63,464 nucleotides of DNA, taken from Rhodoferax sp. (GTDB lineage: Bacteria > Pseudomonadota > Gammaproteobacteria > Burkholderiales > Burkholderiaceae_C). The stretch is taken from the NCBI GenBank assembly GCA_018061265.1, contig JAGOUM010000011.1, positions 1-63,464 on the forward strand. The letters run 5' to 3'. The position numbers and the translations under genes were made by a program. Shown here piece after piece: positions 17,070-26,235 of the stretch; the stretch's first letter is position 1, and each line of letters begins with the position of its first letter. A model generated the notes under the pieces. That model saw only the letters and a program-made list of their open reading frames with translations. It had not been told where the DNA came from and did no database searches.

Positions 17070-20026
17070 CAGGCGCTGTCTCCCACTGGTACACAAGAGC
17101 AGAACAGGTTGCGGTCACCGTACACGTTGTCAATGCGTCCGACCGGTGGCCAATATTTGCCTGATTTCAGGCTGTCGACCGGAAAGGCGGCCAGCGCACG
17201 CGGGTAGGGCTTGTCCCAGGACTCGGCCAACAGGGTGGCAGCCGTGTGTGGCGCATTTTTCAGCGGGTTGTTGTCACGCGGCCAGACTCCCTGTTCAACC
17301 TGGGCAATTTCGCCACGGATGGCAATCATGGCGGCAATAAAGCGGTCCAGTTCGTCGAGTGTTTCGCTCTCTGTGGGCTCCACCATCAAGGTACCGGGCA
17401 CCGGAAAGCTCAGTGTCGGCGCGTGGAAACCATAGTCCATCAGCCGCTTGGTCACGTCTTCGGCCGAAATACCGTTGGCACCACCGGTGGCCTCTTTGAG
17501 AGGGCGCACATCCAGAATACATTCGTGCGCCACACGGCCCGGTTTGCCCTCTGCCGGCAGGCTGCTGTAAAGCGTGGGGAAAAACTCACCCAAACGGGCG
17601 CTGATGTAGTTGGCGCTCAGAATGGCCGTCTCGGTCGCGGCTTTGAGCCCGTCTGCGCCCATCATGCGGCAATACATCCAGCTGATCGGCAGCACTGCGG
17701 CATTGCCCAGGGGTGCGGCCGAAACTGCGCCCACCTGCGGTATGTTGGCGGTATCGGACTTGTCCGCCTGGCTGGCCAGCGTGCCGGTGGCATGACCAGG
17801 CAGGAAAGGCACCAGGTCGGCCACCACACACACCGGGCCAACGCCGGGGCCACCACCACCGTGCGGGATACAAAAGGTTTTGTGCAGGTTCAGGTGGCTC
17901 ACGTCGCCGCCAAACTCACCCGGTGCAGCCAGGCCCACCAGCGCATTCATGTTGGCACCGTCCACATAGACGCGCCCGCCGTGGCTGTGTACCAGCGCAC
18001 ACAGGTCCTTGACGTTGGTTTCGAACACGCCATGGGTGCTGGGGTAAGTGATCATCATGGCCGCCAGATTGGCGCTGTGCTGCTCACACTTGGCTTTCAG
18101 ATCGGCCATGTCCACGTTGCCCTGTGCGTCGCAGGCGGTCACCACCACCTTCATGCCCACCATGGTGGCGCTGGCCGGGTTGGTGCCGTGCGCGCTGCTC
18201 GGGATCAGGCAGATATTGCGGTGGCCCTGCCCGCGCGACTGGTGAAACGCGCGGATGGCCAGCATGCCGGCGTACTCACCCTGGCTGCCGGCATTGGGCT
18301 GCAGGCTGATGCCGGCATAACCCGTGGCCTGGCACAACCAGGCGCGCAATTGCGCGTCAAGTCCGGCGTAACCCTGGCGCTGATCAGCCGGTGCAAAAGG
18401 GTGAATGTGGGCAAACTCGGGCCAGGTGATGGGGATCATCTCACTGGTGGCGTTGAGCTTCATGGTGCAACTGCCCAGCGGAATCATGCTGCGGTCCAGC
18501 GCCAGATCAAAGTCGCTCAGGCGGCGGATGTAGCGCAGCATGCTGGTCTCAGAGTGGTGGCTGTTGAACACCGGATGGGTCAAGAAGGCACTGCTGCGGC
18601 GCAGCTCAGCCGGGATCAGCGGCTCAGTGGTGCCCTCAAAGTCCTCCACCTTCGGTACAGTTTGCCCCGGTTTGGCAAATAGCTGCCACAGCAGCGTAAT
18701 GTCGTCCCGGCTGGTGGTCTCATCAAGCGCGATACCCAGAAACCCGTCCCAGGCCTTTTGCAGGTTAACGCCAATATCCACGGCATTCTTCGCTATGCTT
18801 ATTGCATCTTCACCGGCACGCACCGAGAGCGTATCAAAGACTTGCAGGGTGTCACCATGGTGGCTCAGGGTGTAACCCATGGATTGCAACCCCTTGGCCA
18901 GAATGGCGGTGAAGGTGGCCACGCGCCGCGCAATTCGCGTCAAACCCAGCGGGCCGTGGTAGACGGCGTACATGCTGGCAATCACCGCCGGCAGCACTTG
19001 GGCGGTGCAGATATTGGAGGTGGCCTTTTCACGGCGGATGTGTTGCTCGCGGGTTTGTAGCGCCAGCCGGTAGGCCGGGTTGCCGTGTGCATCCACACTG
19101 ACGCCGACCAGTCGGCCGGGCATGGAGCGTTTGTATTCGTCACGACAGGCCATGTAGGCGGCGTGTGGGCCACCATTGCCCATGGGCATGCCAAAACGCT
19201 GGGTGCTGCCAATGGCAATGTCGGCACCCATCTCACCCGGTGGCACCAGCAGGGTCAGCGCCAGCAGGTCGGCGGCGACGATGAATGCCGCTTGCTTCGC
19301 GTGCGCCTGGGCAATGTCGGCGCGCAGGTCGGTGATGACACCACTGCCGCTGGGGTATTGGTCCAGCACGGCAAAGTAGTCTTTGCTGGCGAGCCAGTTG
19401 GCCCACTCTTGTGCGCTCATCGCCACCAGCACTTCGATGCCCAGCGGCTCGGCACGGGTCTGGATAACTTCGATGGTTTGCGGGTGGCAGTCACCACTGA
19501 TGATGAAGGTGTTGCTCTTGTTTTTGACACTGCGTTGCGCCAGCGTCATGGCCTCTGCCGCGGCCGTGGCTTCGTCGAGCATCGACGCATTGGCCATGGG
19601 CAGCGCGGTCAGGTCACAAATCATGGTCTGAAAATTGACCAGCGCCTCCATGCGGCCTTGGCTGATCTCCGCCTGGTAGGGTGTGTAGGCGGTGTACCAG
19701 GCCGGGTTCTCAAGAATGTTGCGCAAAATCACCCCCGGCGTGTGGGTGCCGTAGTAGCCTTGGCCGATGAAGCTCTTGAACACCTTGTTTTTTGCGGCGA
19801 TGGCCTTGAGTTCGGCCAGGGCTGCGGCCTCGGTGATGGCCGCAGGGATGTCCATGGCCCGGCTGCGGGTGATGGACGGTGGCACGATCTCATCCATTAG
19901 CGCCTGGCGCGATGGTGCCCCAACCGCCTCGAGCATCACCACTTCGTCAGCAGCGCTGATGCCAATGTGGCGGGCAATGAATTCAGACGGGTTTTCTAGC
20001 GATGTCAAGGTGGTGGTGGAAGACAT
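17069..20026 (-). CDS. gcvP: Glycine dehydrogenase (decarboxylating), P-protein
   Basis: The P-protein decarboxylates glycine with PLP and passes the aminomethyl group to lipoyl-GcvH. This is the long single-chain form (985 residues). The PLP lysine is in [16 protein letters not shown], near residue 713. The N-terminus has FIARHIGIS and the usual [17 protein letters not shown] chose the ATG at 20026; the longer frame would run into a 39-base palindrome and adds unrelated residues. It is last of the three gcv genes, 119 bases from gcvH, and is followed by a coupled acyltransferase gene. Confidence 0.96.
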   Translation of the reverse strand: MSSTTTLTSLENPSEFIARHIGISAADEVVMLEAVGAPSRQALMDEIVPPSITRSRAMDIPAAITEAAALAELKAIAAKNKVFKSFIGQGYYGTHTPGVILRNILENPAWYTAYTPYQAEISQGRMEALVNFQTMICDLTALPMANASMLDEATAAAEAMTLAQRSVKNKSNTFIISGDCHPQTIEVIQTRAEPLGIEVLVAMSAQEWANWLASKDYFAVLDQYPSGSGVITDLRADIAQAHAKQAAFIVAADLLALTLLVPPGEMGADIAIGSTQRFGMPMGNGGPHAAYMACRDEYKRSMPGRLVGVSVDAHGNPAYRLALQTREQHIRREKATSNICTAQVLPAVIASMYAVYHGPLGLTRIARRVATFTAILAKGLQSMGYTLSHHGDTLQVFDTLSVRAGEDAISIAKNAVDIGVNLQKAWDGFLGIALDETTSRDDITLLWQLFAKPGQTVPKVEDFEGTTEPLIPAELRRSSAFLTHPVFNSHHSETSMLRYIRRLSDFDLALDRSMIPLGSCTMKLNATSEMIPITWPEFAHIHPFAPADQRQGYAGLDAQLRAWLCQATGYAGISLQPNAGSQGEYAGMLAIRAFHQSRGQGHRNICLIPSSAHGTNPASATMVGMKVVVTACDAQGNVDMADLKAKCEQHSANLAAMMITYPSTHGVFETNVKDLCALVHSHGGRVYVDGANMNALVGLAAPGEFGGDVSHLNLHKTFCIPHGGGGPGVGPVCVVADLVPFLPGHATGTLASQADKSDTANIPQVGAVSAAPLGNAAVLPISWMYCRMMGADGLKAATETAILSANYISARLGEFFPTLYSSLPAEGKPGRVAHECILDVRPLKEATGGANGISAEDVTKRLMDYGFHAPTLSFPVPGTLMVEPTESETLDELDRFIAAMIAIRGEIAQVEQGVWPRDNNPLKNAPHTAATLLAESWDKPYPRALAAFPVDSLKSGKYWPPVGRIDNVYGDRNLFCSCVPVGDSA

Positions 20027-20078
20027 GGTGTTCGGTGAGTTTGGAGTCAATGAATCAAACGCTGGTGCAGCAACGATC

Positions 20079-20117
20079 GGGTCAGAGCCCAATTCAGCAT
20101 GAATTGGGCTCTGACCC
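20079..20117. repeat. Perfect inverted repeat between gcvH and gcvP
   Basis: Two 17-base arms, GGGTCAGAGCCCAATTC and its exact complement, flank a 5-base loop AGCAT. As RNA this would be a very stable stem. There is no U-tract on either side, so it is not a standard terminator; it looks like a REP-type palindrome or an intercistronic mRNA-stability element. The GGGTCAGAGCCC arm is a sequence I have seen dispersed in other proteobacterial genomes. Confidence 0.85.
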
Positions 20118-20145
20118 CACTTTTGCGGGTCAAAGTTAAACTGAC

Positions 20146-20520
20146 TTAGTGCGCCTCAGCCGCAAATGCTGTGTAACTGGTCTCGTCCATCATGCCATCC
20201 AGCTCGGCCGGGTTGTCCAGCGTCATCCTGAAGAACCATCCTGCCCCAAGAGGATCGGAGTTGGCCAAAGAAGGGTCCGCGCGCAGTTCTTCGTTCACCT
20301 CGGTGACCGTGCCATTGGCGGGCATATACACATCTGCGGCGGCTTTGACCGACTCCACCACGGCGGCGGCGTCTTTGGCGGCGTAGGCCTTGCCGACTTC
20401 TGGCAGGTCAACAAACACCACATCGCCGAGTGCGTCCTGCGCATGGTGCGTGATACCCACGGTGGCGCTGTTGCCGTCAATGTTGATCCATTCATGGTCG
20501 GGGGTGTACTTAACAGTCAT
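20146..20520 (-). CDS. gcvH: Glycine cleavage system H protein
   Basis: GcvH carries the lipoyl group that shuttles the aminomethyl intermediate between P- and T-proteins. The 124 residues show [20 protein letters not shown] at the start and the lipoylation lysine in [13 protein letters not shown] (about residue 62). The length is normal. A ribosome site (GGAG) lies about 9 bases before the ATG at 20520. It is the middle gene of gcvT-gcvH-gcvP, 56 bases after gcvT. Confidence 0.97.
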   Translation of the reverse strand: MTVKYTPDHEWINIDGNSATVGITHHAQDALGDVVFVDLPEVGKAYAAKDAAAVVESVKAAADVYMPANGTVTEVNEELRADPSLANSDPLGAGWFFRMTLDNPAELDGMMDETSYTAFAAEAH

Positions 20521-20576
20521 GGGAAACTCCAGTCAAAAAAAGGTCAGTCAAAAAGAAAACGTCGATCGGGCAAAAA

Positions 20577-21722
20577 TCAACCGCGGTAATAATTGGTCGG
20601 CACAAAAGGCATGGCCACCACCTGCATCGGCACTGCCTTGCCGCGCACCATGGCGTTCACCGTGGTGCCCAGTGCCGCCAACTCGGGCGGCAGATAAGCC
20701 ATGGCGATGGGTTGGTCGATGGTGGGGCCAAGCAAACCGCTTGTGACTTCACCAATACGCTGGCCGCCTGCCTCCTGCAACTCGGTGTGCTCTCGCACCG
20801 GAACCCGTGCCAGCGCCATCAATCCAACACGTTTTCTGGCTGTAGCGCTTGTTCCGCCTGGGAGTTGCGCTAGTATTTTGGTTGCACCCGGGAAACCACC
20901 TGCACGCGCCCCTCCGGCCCGGCGCACCTTTTGAATGGCCCACGCCAAGCCGGCCTCGACCGGTGTGGTGGTGGTGTCGATGTCGTTGCCGTACAGAGGC
21001 AGACCGGCCTCGAGCCGCAGCGAGTTGCGTGCACCCAGACCGATGGGTTTGACTTCGGGTTGCGCCAGCAGTGCGTTGGCCAGTGCCAGCGCGTCACTGG
21101 CATGCACGGAGATCTCGAATCCGTCTTCCCCGGTATAGCCACTGCGGGTCAAAAACACCTCAATGGCCTGCGCTCCGGCCTGCACCTTGAAGTAATCCCC
21201 GGTCATGAATACCAGCTTTTCAACACCCGGCGCAAGGCGGGACAAGGCCGCCACCGCCTGCGGGCCCTGCAGGGCCAACAGGGCACGCTCGGGCATCGGG
21301 ATCACATCGCAGCGTTTGCCAATCCTTGCCTGGATATGGGCAATGTCACCGGCCTTGCAGGCACCATTGACGATCACAAAAAGGTCTGGCCCGCGGTTGA
21401 CAAACATCAGGTCGTCAATGATGCCTCCTTCATCGTTGAGCAGCAGTCCGTAACGCTGTTTGCCGACAGGCAGATCGATCACATCCACCGGCAGCAGTGA
21501 CTCCAGTGCTGCCGCCGCGTCGGGCCCGACCAGGCGCAGCTGGCCCATGTGTGAAACGTCAAACAGCCCGGCGGCCGTGCGGGTGTGTTTGTGTTCGGCC
21601 ATCAACCCCGCAGGGTATTGCACCGGCATCGAATAGCCGGCAAATGGCACCATCCGTGCGCCAAGCGCAATATGCAGGTCATTGAGGGGAACGTTCAACA
21701 GCGGTACGGCGGACTCGGACAT
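20577..21722 (-). CDS. gcvT: Aminomethyltransferase, T-protein
   Basis: GcvT releases ammonia from the aminomethyl-lipoyl group on GcvH and makes 5,10-methylene-tetrahydrofolate. Visible landmarks are MVPFAGYSMPVQY, LFDVSHMGQLRL, TRSGYTGEDGFEI and LGARNSLRLEAGLPLYGND. I set the start at the ATG at 21722, preceded by AGGAG; a longer open frame runs back into the glycine riboswitch and is not protein. The product has 381 residues. Near residues 281-297 a sequence resembling the dispersed repeat is translated. The gene leads the riboswitch-controlled gcv operon. Confidence 0.95.
   Translation of the reverse strand: MSESAVPLLNVPLNDLHIALGARMVPFAGYSMPVQYPAGLMAEHKHTRTAAGLFDVSHMGQLRLVGPDAAAALESLLPVDVIDLPVGKQRYGLLLNDEGGIIDDLMFVNRGPDLFVIVNGACKAGDIAHIQARIGKRCDVIPMPERALLALQGPQAVAALSRLAPGVEKLVFMTGDYFKVQAGAQAIEVFLTRSGYTGEDGFEISVHASDALALANALLAQPEVKPIGLGARNSLRLEAGLPLYGNDIDTTTTPVEAGLAWAIQKVRRAGGARAGGFPGATKILAQLPGGTSATARKRVGLMALARVPVREHTELQEAGGQRIGEVTSGLLGPTIDQPIAMAYLPPELAALGTTVNAMVRGKAVPMQVVAMPFVPTNYYRG
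20831..20881. repeat. Possible degenerate copy of the dispersed repeat inside gcvT
   Basis: GTTTTCTGGCTGTAGCGCTT and GCGCTAGTATTTTGG resemble the two arms of the repeat. The protein is hardly longer than normal here, so this may be chance or an old, eroded copy. Confidence 0.3.
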
Positions 21723-21790
21723 GGCGTCTCTCCTGGGGCAGACAAAATAAACCATGGCGAACCGGTTGGTGTCGCCATGGGCTGCCCCCG

Positions 21791-22030
21791 CTGTCCGCTT
21801 TACCTGAGAGATTCGCCGGGCCACATGCCAAAAGTGCGGATGTGTGCTGCGGGTTGCTCCTTCGGTGGGCTGCAGGCCGTGGTATACGGACGACAACCTC
21901 TCTCCAGTGGGGATCGTGTTGGTCTTGCAACCAGGCCACGTTTGTCAGTCCTTTTGCCTGAGCGTTCAAGCAACTGCAATCAGCCACTCTGCGCCTTCGG
22001 CGGTCTTCACAAGGAAGACTCTCTCCTGAC
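21791..22030 (-). ncRNA. Tandem glycine riboswitch controlling gcvT-gcvH-gcvP
   Basis: On the minus strand, aptamer 1 (22030 to 21941) opens with GGAGAGAGTC, contains GCCGAAGGCGCAGAG and ends with CTCAGGCAAAAGGACTGAC. Aptamer 2 (about 21909 to 21791) has GGAGAGAGGTT, CACCGAAGGAGCAACCC and TCTCAGGTAAAGCGGACAG. These are the conserved cores of the two glycine-binding aptamers, with a linker of about 30 bases. The gcvT start is about 68 bases further on. Glycine riboswitches of this kind usually turn gcv expression on when glycine is high. Confidence 0.95.
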
Positions 22031-22241
22031 CTAGAAATTCTATCCGTTTGTCTCGTGTCAATGCGCTAAATGCCAATCTTGAGAAAAACCAGTTTTTTGA
22101 GTTGTCAGACACTCAATCGACCAACATTGCATCGGGCGTCCGGGCAGGCTCTGACGTCCTTGCAAACAACTAAGCTTGGAACTTTCAGTTCTCTTGGATT
22201 CGCCGGAATGACCCGTTCTCGAGAACGACTGCAGGCGTGCC
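22031..22241. other. Intergenic region between etf-QO end and the gcv riboswitch
   Basis: No gene is seen. The gcv promoter should lie in 22035-22110 on the minus strand; a TTGACA hexamer at about 22064-22069 is a candidate -35 box, but no well-spaced -10 box is clear. CGTTCTCGAGAACG at 22214-22227 is a perfect 14-base palindrome just past the ETF-QO stop codon and could be an operator or a small hairpin. Confidence 0.5.
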
Positions 22242-23933
22242 CTACATCGCCGAATAGTTCGGCCCACCCCCACCCTCAGGCGTGACCCAGACGATGTTTT
22301 GTGTCGGGTCCTTGATGTCACAGGTCTTGCAGTGCACACAGTTGGCCGCGTTGATCTGCAAACGGTCGGTGTTGTCTTCGTTCTTGACAAACTCGTACAC
22401 ACCTGCCGGGCAGTAACGCGCCTCGGGTCCGGCGTATTTGGCCAGATTGACTTTGACCGGCACACTGGCGTCTTTGAGCGTCAGGTGTGCTGGCTGGTTC
22501 TCTTCATGGGCAGCACTGCTGATGAACACGCTGCTCAAGCGGTCAAAGGTCAGCTTGCCATCGGGCTTGGGGTACTCGATTGGCTGGCACTCGGCGGCAG
22601 GCTTGAGGTACTCATGATCGGCCTTGTCGCGCCGGATGGTCCAGGGCATGTTGCCACCCAGGCTGAACTGCTCGACGCCGTTCATCAGCGTGCCCACGCG
22701 CAGTCCGTACTTGAACCAGGCCTTGAAATTGCGTGACTTGTTGAGCTCGGTGTACAGCCAGCTCTCCCGGAAAGCCTCAGGGTAGGCGCTGAGCTCATCG
22801 AGTGCCCGCCCGGAGGTGACGGCAGTGTAGGCTGCCTCGGCGGCCAGCATGCCCGATTTGATGGCAGCGTGGCTGCCCTTGATGCGGCTGACGTTGAGGT
22901 AGCCCGCATCACAACCCACCAGCGCGCCACCCGGGAACACTGTTTTGGGCAGGGACATCAGACCACCGGCAGTGATGGCACGCGCACCGTAGGCGATTCT
23001 TTTTGCGCTGACTTCACCTTTTGAGTTTTCCAGGTACCAGCGGATGTTGGGGTGTGTCTTCCAGCGCTGGAACTCTTCAAACGGGCTCAGGTAGGGGTTG
23101 CTGTAATTGAGCCCGGTGATAAAGCCCATGGCAATTATGTTGTCTTCCATGTGGTACAGGAAAGAGCCACCGTAGGTCTTATCGTCCATTGGCCAGCCGG
23201 CAGTGTGGACCACCAGGCCGGGTTCATGGCGCGCTGGTTCCACTTCCCACACTTCCTTGATGCCGATGCCGTAACTCTGCGGGTCACAGCCTTCGTCGAG
23301 CTTGTATCTGGCAATCAGCTGTTTGCCCAGATGGCCGCGTGAGCCCTCGGCGAAGATGGTGTATTTGCCCAGCAACTCCATGCCGAGCTGGAAGTTGCCA
23401 CCGGGCTCACCATTTTTCTCGACGCCCATGTTGCCGGTGGCGACTCCGCGCACGGCCCCCGACTCGTTGTACAACACTTCGGCGGCAGTGAAGCCGGGGA
23501 AGATTTCGACACCAAGAGCTTCGGCTTGTTGTGCCAGCCACCGCGTCAGGGCACCCAGGCTGATGATGTAGTTGCCGTGGTTCTGACTGCACTTGGGCAA
23601 GATCAGATTGGGAGTGCGGTAACCGGTGGTTTCACTGAGAAACAGCATGGCTTCGGCAGTGACGGGCTGATTCAGTGGGGCACCGTCGGCCTTCCAGTTG
23701 GGCAACAGTTCTGTGAGTGATTGGGGGTCCAGCACGGCACCTGAGAGGATGTGGGCGCCGGGCTCGGAGCCTTTTTCCAGCACCACCACCGAGACCTCTT
23801 TGCCTTGTTCAGCCGCGAGTTGTTTCAGACGGATGGCAGTGGACAAACCCGCCGGGCCGCCGCCGACCACGACCACGTCGTATTCCATCGATTCACGCGG
23901 GCCAAACTGGGCCAGGATTTCATCGTTTGTCAT
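22242..23933 (-). CDS. Electron transfer flavoprotein-ubiquinone oxidoreductase
   Basis: This 563-residue protein passes electrons from ETF, reduced by acyl-CoA and other dehydrogenases, to ubiquinone at the membrane. The N-terminus has the FAD dinucleotide motif VVVVGGGPAGLSTAIRL with the start at ATG 23933 (MTNDEILAQF). The C-terminal 4Fe-4S cysteines are in YCPAGVYEF and NCVHCKTCDIKDPTQNI, followed by the usual VTPEGGGGPNYSAM ending. The etfAB genes are not in the window. It diverges from the SDR gene, with an inverted repeat in between. Confidence 0.96.
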   Translation of the reverse strand: MTNDEILAQFGPRESMEYDVVVVGGGPAGLSTAIRLKQLAAEQGKEVSVVVLEKGSEPGAHILSGAVLDPQSLTELLPNWKADGAPLNQPVTAEAMLFLSETTGYRTPNLILPKCSQNHGNYIISLGALTRWLAQQAEALGVEIFPGFTAAEVLYNESGAVRGVATGNMGVEKNGEPGGNFQLGMELLGKYTIFAEGSRGHLGKQLIARYKLDEGCDPQSYGIGIKEVWEVEPARHEPGLVVHTAGWPMDDKTYGGSFLYHMEDNIIAMGFITGLNYSNPYLSPFEEFQRWKTHPNIRWYLENSKGEVSAKRIAYGARAITAGGLMSLPKTVFPGGALVGCDAGYLNVSRIKGSHAAIKSGMLAAEAAYTAVTSGRALDELSAYPEAFRESWLYTELNKSRNFKAWFKYGLRVGTLMNGVEQFSLGGNMPWTIRRDKADHEYLKPAAECQPIEYPKPDGKLTFDRLSSVFISSAAHEENQPAHLTLKDASVPVKVNLAKYAGPEARYCPAGVYEFVKNEDNTDRLQINAANCVHCKTCDIKDPTQNIVWVTPEGGGGPNYSAM

Positions 23934-24021
23934 GGTGTTTCTCGCTTGATAATGGTTGGTGCAATCGACCCGGTGAACCGGCACAGAATTCTCACAGAGA
24001 AGCCATTTTAGGCGGGTGAAA

Positions 24022-24051
24022 TTGCTCATAATAGAACGGTCGTTCTATAAA
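24022..24051 (+). promoter_or_regulatory. Promoter with inverted-repeat operator before the SDR gene
   Basis: ATAGAACG-GT-CGTTCTAT (24031-24048) is an inverted repeat with 8-base arms, the shape of a TetR-family operator. It lies in the spacer of a candidate promoter, TTGCTC (24022-24027) and TATAAA (24046-24051), 18 bases apart. Binding there would block the SDR gene and perhaps the divergent ETF-QO gene. No TetR gene is in the window. Confidence 0.55.
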
Positions 24052-24066
24052 TTTGGAGATACAACA

Positions 24067-24849
24067 ATGGCCTACAACATCGATTTATCCGGCCGGGTGG
24101 CCTTCATCACCGGTGCCTCCAGTGGTTTGGGGGCCCAGTTTGCGCGCACACTCTCAAGTGCCGGTGCGGCCGTGGTGCTGGCCAGCCGACGGATTGAAAA
24201 GCTCAAGGACCTGCGGGCTCAAATTGACGGCGAGGGTGGCGACGCCCATGTGATCGAACTCGATGTCACTGACCATGACTCCATCAAGTCAGCGGTCGCC
24301 CATGCCGAAACCGAGGTTGGCTCGATCGACATTCTGGTCAATAACTCGGGCGTCAGCACCACCCAGCGACTGCAGGATGTGAGTGAGCGTGATTTTGATT
24401 TCATGTTTGATACCAATGTGCGTGGAGCCTTTTTTGTCGCGCAGGAAGTTGGCAAGCGTATGTTGGCGCGCGCGCAGGGCCTGGCACCCGGTGCGTTTAC
24501 CGGTGGGCGCATCGTCAACGTGGCCTCAATGGCGGGTTTGCGCGTCTTGCCCAAAATCGGCGTGTATGCGATGAGCAAAGCAGCCATGATTCAAATGACC
24601 AAGGCCATGGCACTGGAATGGGGCAAATTTGGTATCAACGTCAATGCCATCTGCCCGGGCTATATCGACACTGAAATCAACCACACCCACTGGCAGACCG
24701 AGCAGGGGCAAAAGCTGGTGCAGATGTTGCCGCGCAAACGCGTCGGTCATCCACAGGATCTGGACGCTTTGCTGGTCATGCTTTGCTCGGACCAGAGTCA
24801 CTTCATCAATGGAGCCGTGATTTCGGCCGATGACGGTTTTGGTGTCTAG
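24067..24849 (+). CDS. Short-chain dehydrogenase/reductase
   Basis: A classical SDR of 260 residues. The cofactor motif TGASSGLGAQFA is near residues 15-25, VNNSGVS in the middle, and the catalytic YAMSK later, with VASMAGLRVLPK before it. It likely oxidises or reduces a 3-hydroxyacyl-CoA or similar alcohol; its place opposite ETF-QO and next to a hotdog thioesterase and scoAB suggests fatty-acid or ketone-body metabolism, but the substrate is inferred. The ATG at 24067 is preceded by TTGGAG. The end overlaps the next gene by 20 bases. Confidence 0.88.
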   Translation: MAYNIDLSGRVAFITGASSGLGAQFARTLSSAGAAVVLASRRIEKLKDLRAQIDGEGGDAHVIELDVTDHDSIKSAVAHAETEVGSIDILVNNSGVSTTQRLQDVSERDFDFMFDTNVRGAFFVAQEVGKRMLARAQGLAPGAFTGGRIVNVASMAGLRVLPKIGVYAMSKAAMIQMTKAMALEWGKFGINVNAICPGYIDTEINHTHWQTEQGQKLVQMLPRKRVGHPQDLDALLVMLCSDQSHFINGAVISADDGFGV

Positions 24850-25774
24850 CGCTTCGGCTCACACCAGCCGCAATCTTGGAGTAGGGGTCGCTGCAGGTTT
24901 GGCGGCGGGTGCCTTGTGGGGCATGGTTTTTGTGGTGCCACGCATGACGCCTGGCCTGTCGTCTGTGGATCTGACCGCTGGCCGGTTTGTCAGCTATGGC
25001 GCGATGGCCGCACTGGTGATGGCCCTCACCTGGCGTAGCCATCAATGGCCCACGCTGAGTCAGGCCTTGAGTGCCCTGGGCATGAGTCTGCTGGGGGCCA
25101 CAGGTTATTACCTTTTGCTGGCACATGCCATCAGTGCCGCAGGCTCCGAAGTACCCACCTTGATCATTGGCACCATTCCGATCTGGGTCATGCTGCTGGG
25201 CAAACCGCTGGGTCTGAAGTGGGCGGCACTATTGCCCGGCCTGCTGCTGACAGCGGCGGGCCTGGGTTTGATGATGCAGCAGTCATTGACGCGTCTGAGC
25301 GACGCACCAATGGTGGGGCACGATTTCTGGTGGGGGGTATTGATGGCGGTGGGGGCCATGATCAGCTGGACTGCCTTTGCGCTCTTGAATGCGGCCTGGC
25401 TCAATCGGCATCCGCAGGTAAGTGCCACGGAGTGGAGTAACTGGCTTGGCATCGCCACCGGCCTGGGTGCCCTGGCTCTGTGGGTGTTGATGGGTTCAGA
25501 GTCAAAAGTGCTTCTAGCGCTGGATGGTAAATGGCTGATAGCTATTGCATGTGTAGCAACAGGCATTGGCTCCGGATGGGCAGCGAGCATCCTCTGGAAT
25601 GTGGCCAGCCAGCGCTTGAGTGTCAGCCTGTGTGGTCAGCTCATTGTCAGTGAGACTTTGTTTGGCCTGTTTTACTCGTTTGCCTGGGATGGTCAATGGC
25701 CGACTCTGTCGCAATGGTTGGCCGCGCTGCTGTTTACCTTGGGCATACTGGCGTCTGTCCAGGCGCACCGCTAA
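24830..25774 (+). CDS. DMT-superfamily permease (EamA domains)
   Basis: A 314-residue inner-membrane protein with about ten hydrophobic helices in two EamA halves (GVAAGLAAGALWGMVFVVPRM at the start; ASILWNVASQRLSVSLCGQLIVSE in the second half). Such proteins export amino acids or other small metabolites; the substrate is unknown. The only suitable start is the ATG at 24830 inside the SDR gene, implying coupling. A repeat copy is read in frame at about residues 225-242 in a loop between the two halves (SESKVLLALDGKWLIAI). Confidence 0.82.
   Translation: MTVLVSSASAHTSRNLGVGVAAGLAAGALWGMVFVVPRMTPGLSSVDLTAGRFVSYGAMAALVMALTWRSHQWPTLSQALSALGMSLLGATGYYLLLAHAISAAGSEVPTLIIGTIPIWVMLLGKPLGLKWAALLPGLLLTAAGLGLMMQQSLTRLSDAPMVGHDFWWGVLMAVGAMISWTAFALLNAAWLNRHPQVSATEWSNWLGIATGLGALALWVLMGSESKVLLALDGKWLIAIACVATGIGSGWAASILWNVASQRLSVSLCGQLIVSETLFGLFYSFAWDGQWPTLSQWLAALLFTLGILASVQAHR
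25502..25555. repeat. Dispersed AT-rich repeat, copy inside the EamA gene
   Basis: The plus strand reads AAAAGTGCTTCTAGCGCTGG then GGTAAATGGCTGATAGCTAT. It is a close match to the amiC and dxs-leader copies. Part of the copy encodes the beginning of a membrane helix. Confidence 0.75.
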
Positions 25775-25807
25775 ACGCGCCGGTCCGCAGAAAATCAGAA
25801 AGTCAGC

Positions 25808-26227
25808 ATGAAATTTGAGATCCCTGAAACAAAAAAACTGGTGTTCGAGTCTCTCATCCCGATCCGTTGGGGTGATATGGACGCGATGGGGCACGTCAAC
25901 AACACGACGTATTTCAGGTACCTGGAGACCATTCGCATCGACTGGTTGCGCAGCATTGGCGGCATGCCCAACCCTCTGGGGGAGGGCCCGGTGATCGTCA
26001 ATGCGTTTTGCAACTTTTACAAACAGCTTGAATACCCCGGCGAGGTGCTGGTCAAGATGTACACCAGTCACCCGGCGCGCACCACCTTCGAGACCTGGGG
26101 CACGATGGCCCTGCCGGACTCACCCGAGTTGATTTACGCCGCAGGCGGAGCAACCACCATTTGGGTCGATTTCCCGAAGCAAAAAGCCATCGAGCTGCCG
26201 CAGTGGATGCGCAGCATCGTCAGCTGA
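25808..26227 (+). CDS. Acyl-CoA thioesterase, hotdog fold
   Basis: The 139 residues match the 4-hydroxybenzoyl-CoA thioesterase / YbgC-like family: IRWGDMDAMGHVNNTTYFRYLETIRIDWL holds the conserved Asp, His and Asn of the active site. The enzyme should hydrolyse a short or aromatic acyl-CoA in the cytoplasm. It follows the EamA gene by 33 bases and may belong to the SDR transcript. The exact acyl substrate is not known. Confidence 0.85.
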   Translation: MKFEIPETKKLVFESLIPIRWGDMDAMGHVNNTTYFRYLETIRIDWLRSIGGMPNPLGEGPVIVNAFCNFYKQLEYPGEVLVKMYTSHPARTTFETWGTMALPDSPELIYAAGGATTIWVDFPKQKAIELPQWMRSIVS

Positions 26228-26235
26228 ATGTAGCT

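Noticed and set aside
17246-18682. Long open frame on the plus strand opposite gcvP
   Set aside because: It is antisense to a certain gene, has His/Gly/Arg-rich composition of a GC-rich shadow frame and no ribosome site. The same holds for the long frames opposite lysA (40967-42070) and dxs (47362-48189).
18781-18812. AT-rich patch in gcvP resembling the repeat end (CGCTATGCTTATTGC)
   Set aside because: The protein aligns with normal GcvP length here and the CCTCTAGCGC half is absent.
21723-21896. N-terminal extension of GcvT
   Set aside because: It overlaps the glycine riboswitch and does not resemble GcvT; the ATG at 21722 has AGGAG in front.
22196-22213. GGATTCGCCGGAATGAC as a relic of a common GGATTCCCGCxxxGCGGGAATGAC hairpin repeat
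   Set aside because: The stem part is missing and only the flanks resemble that repeat; too little to call.
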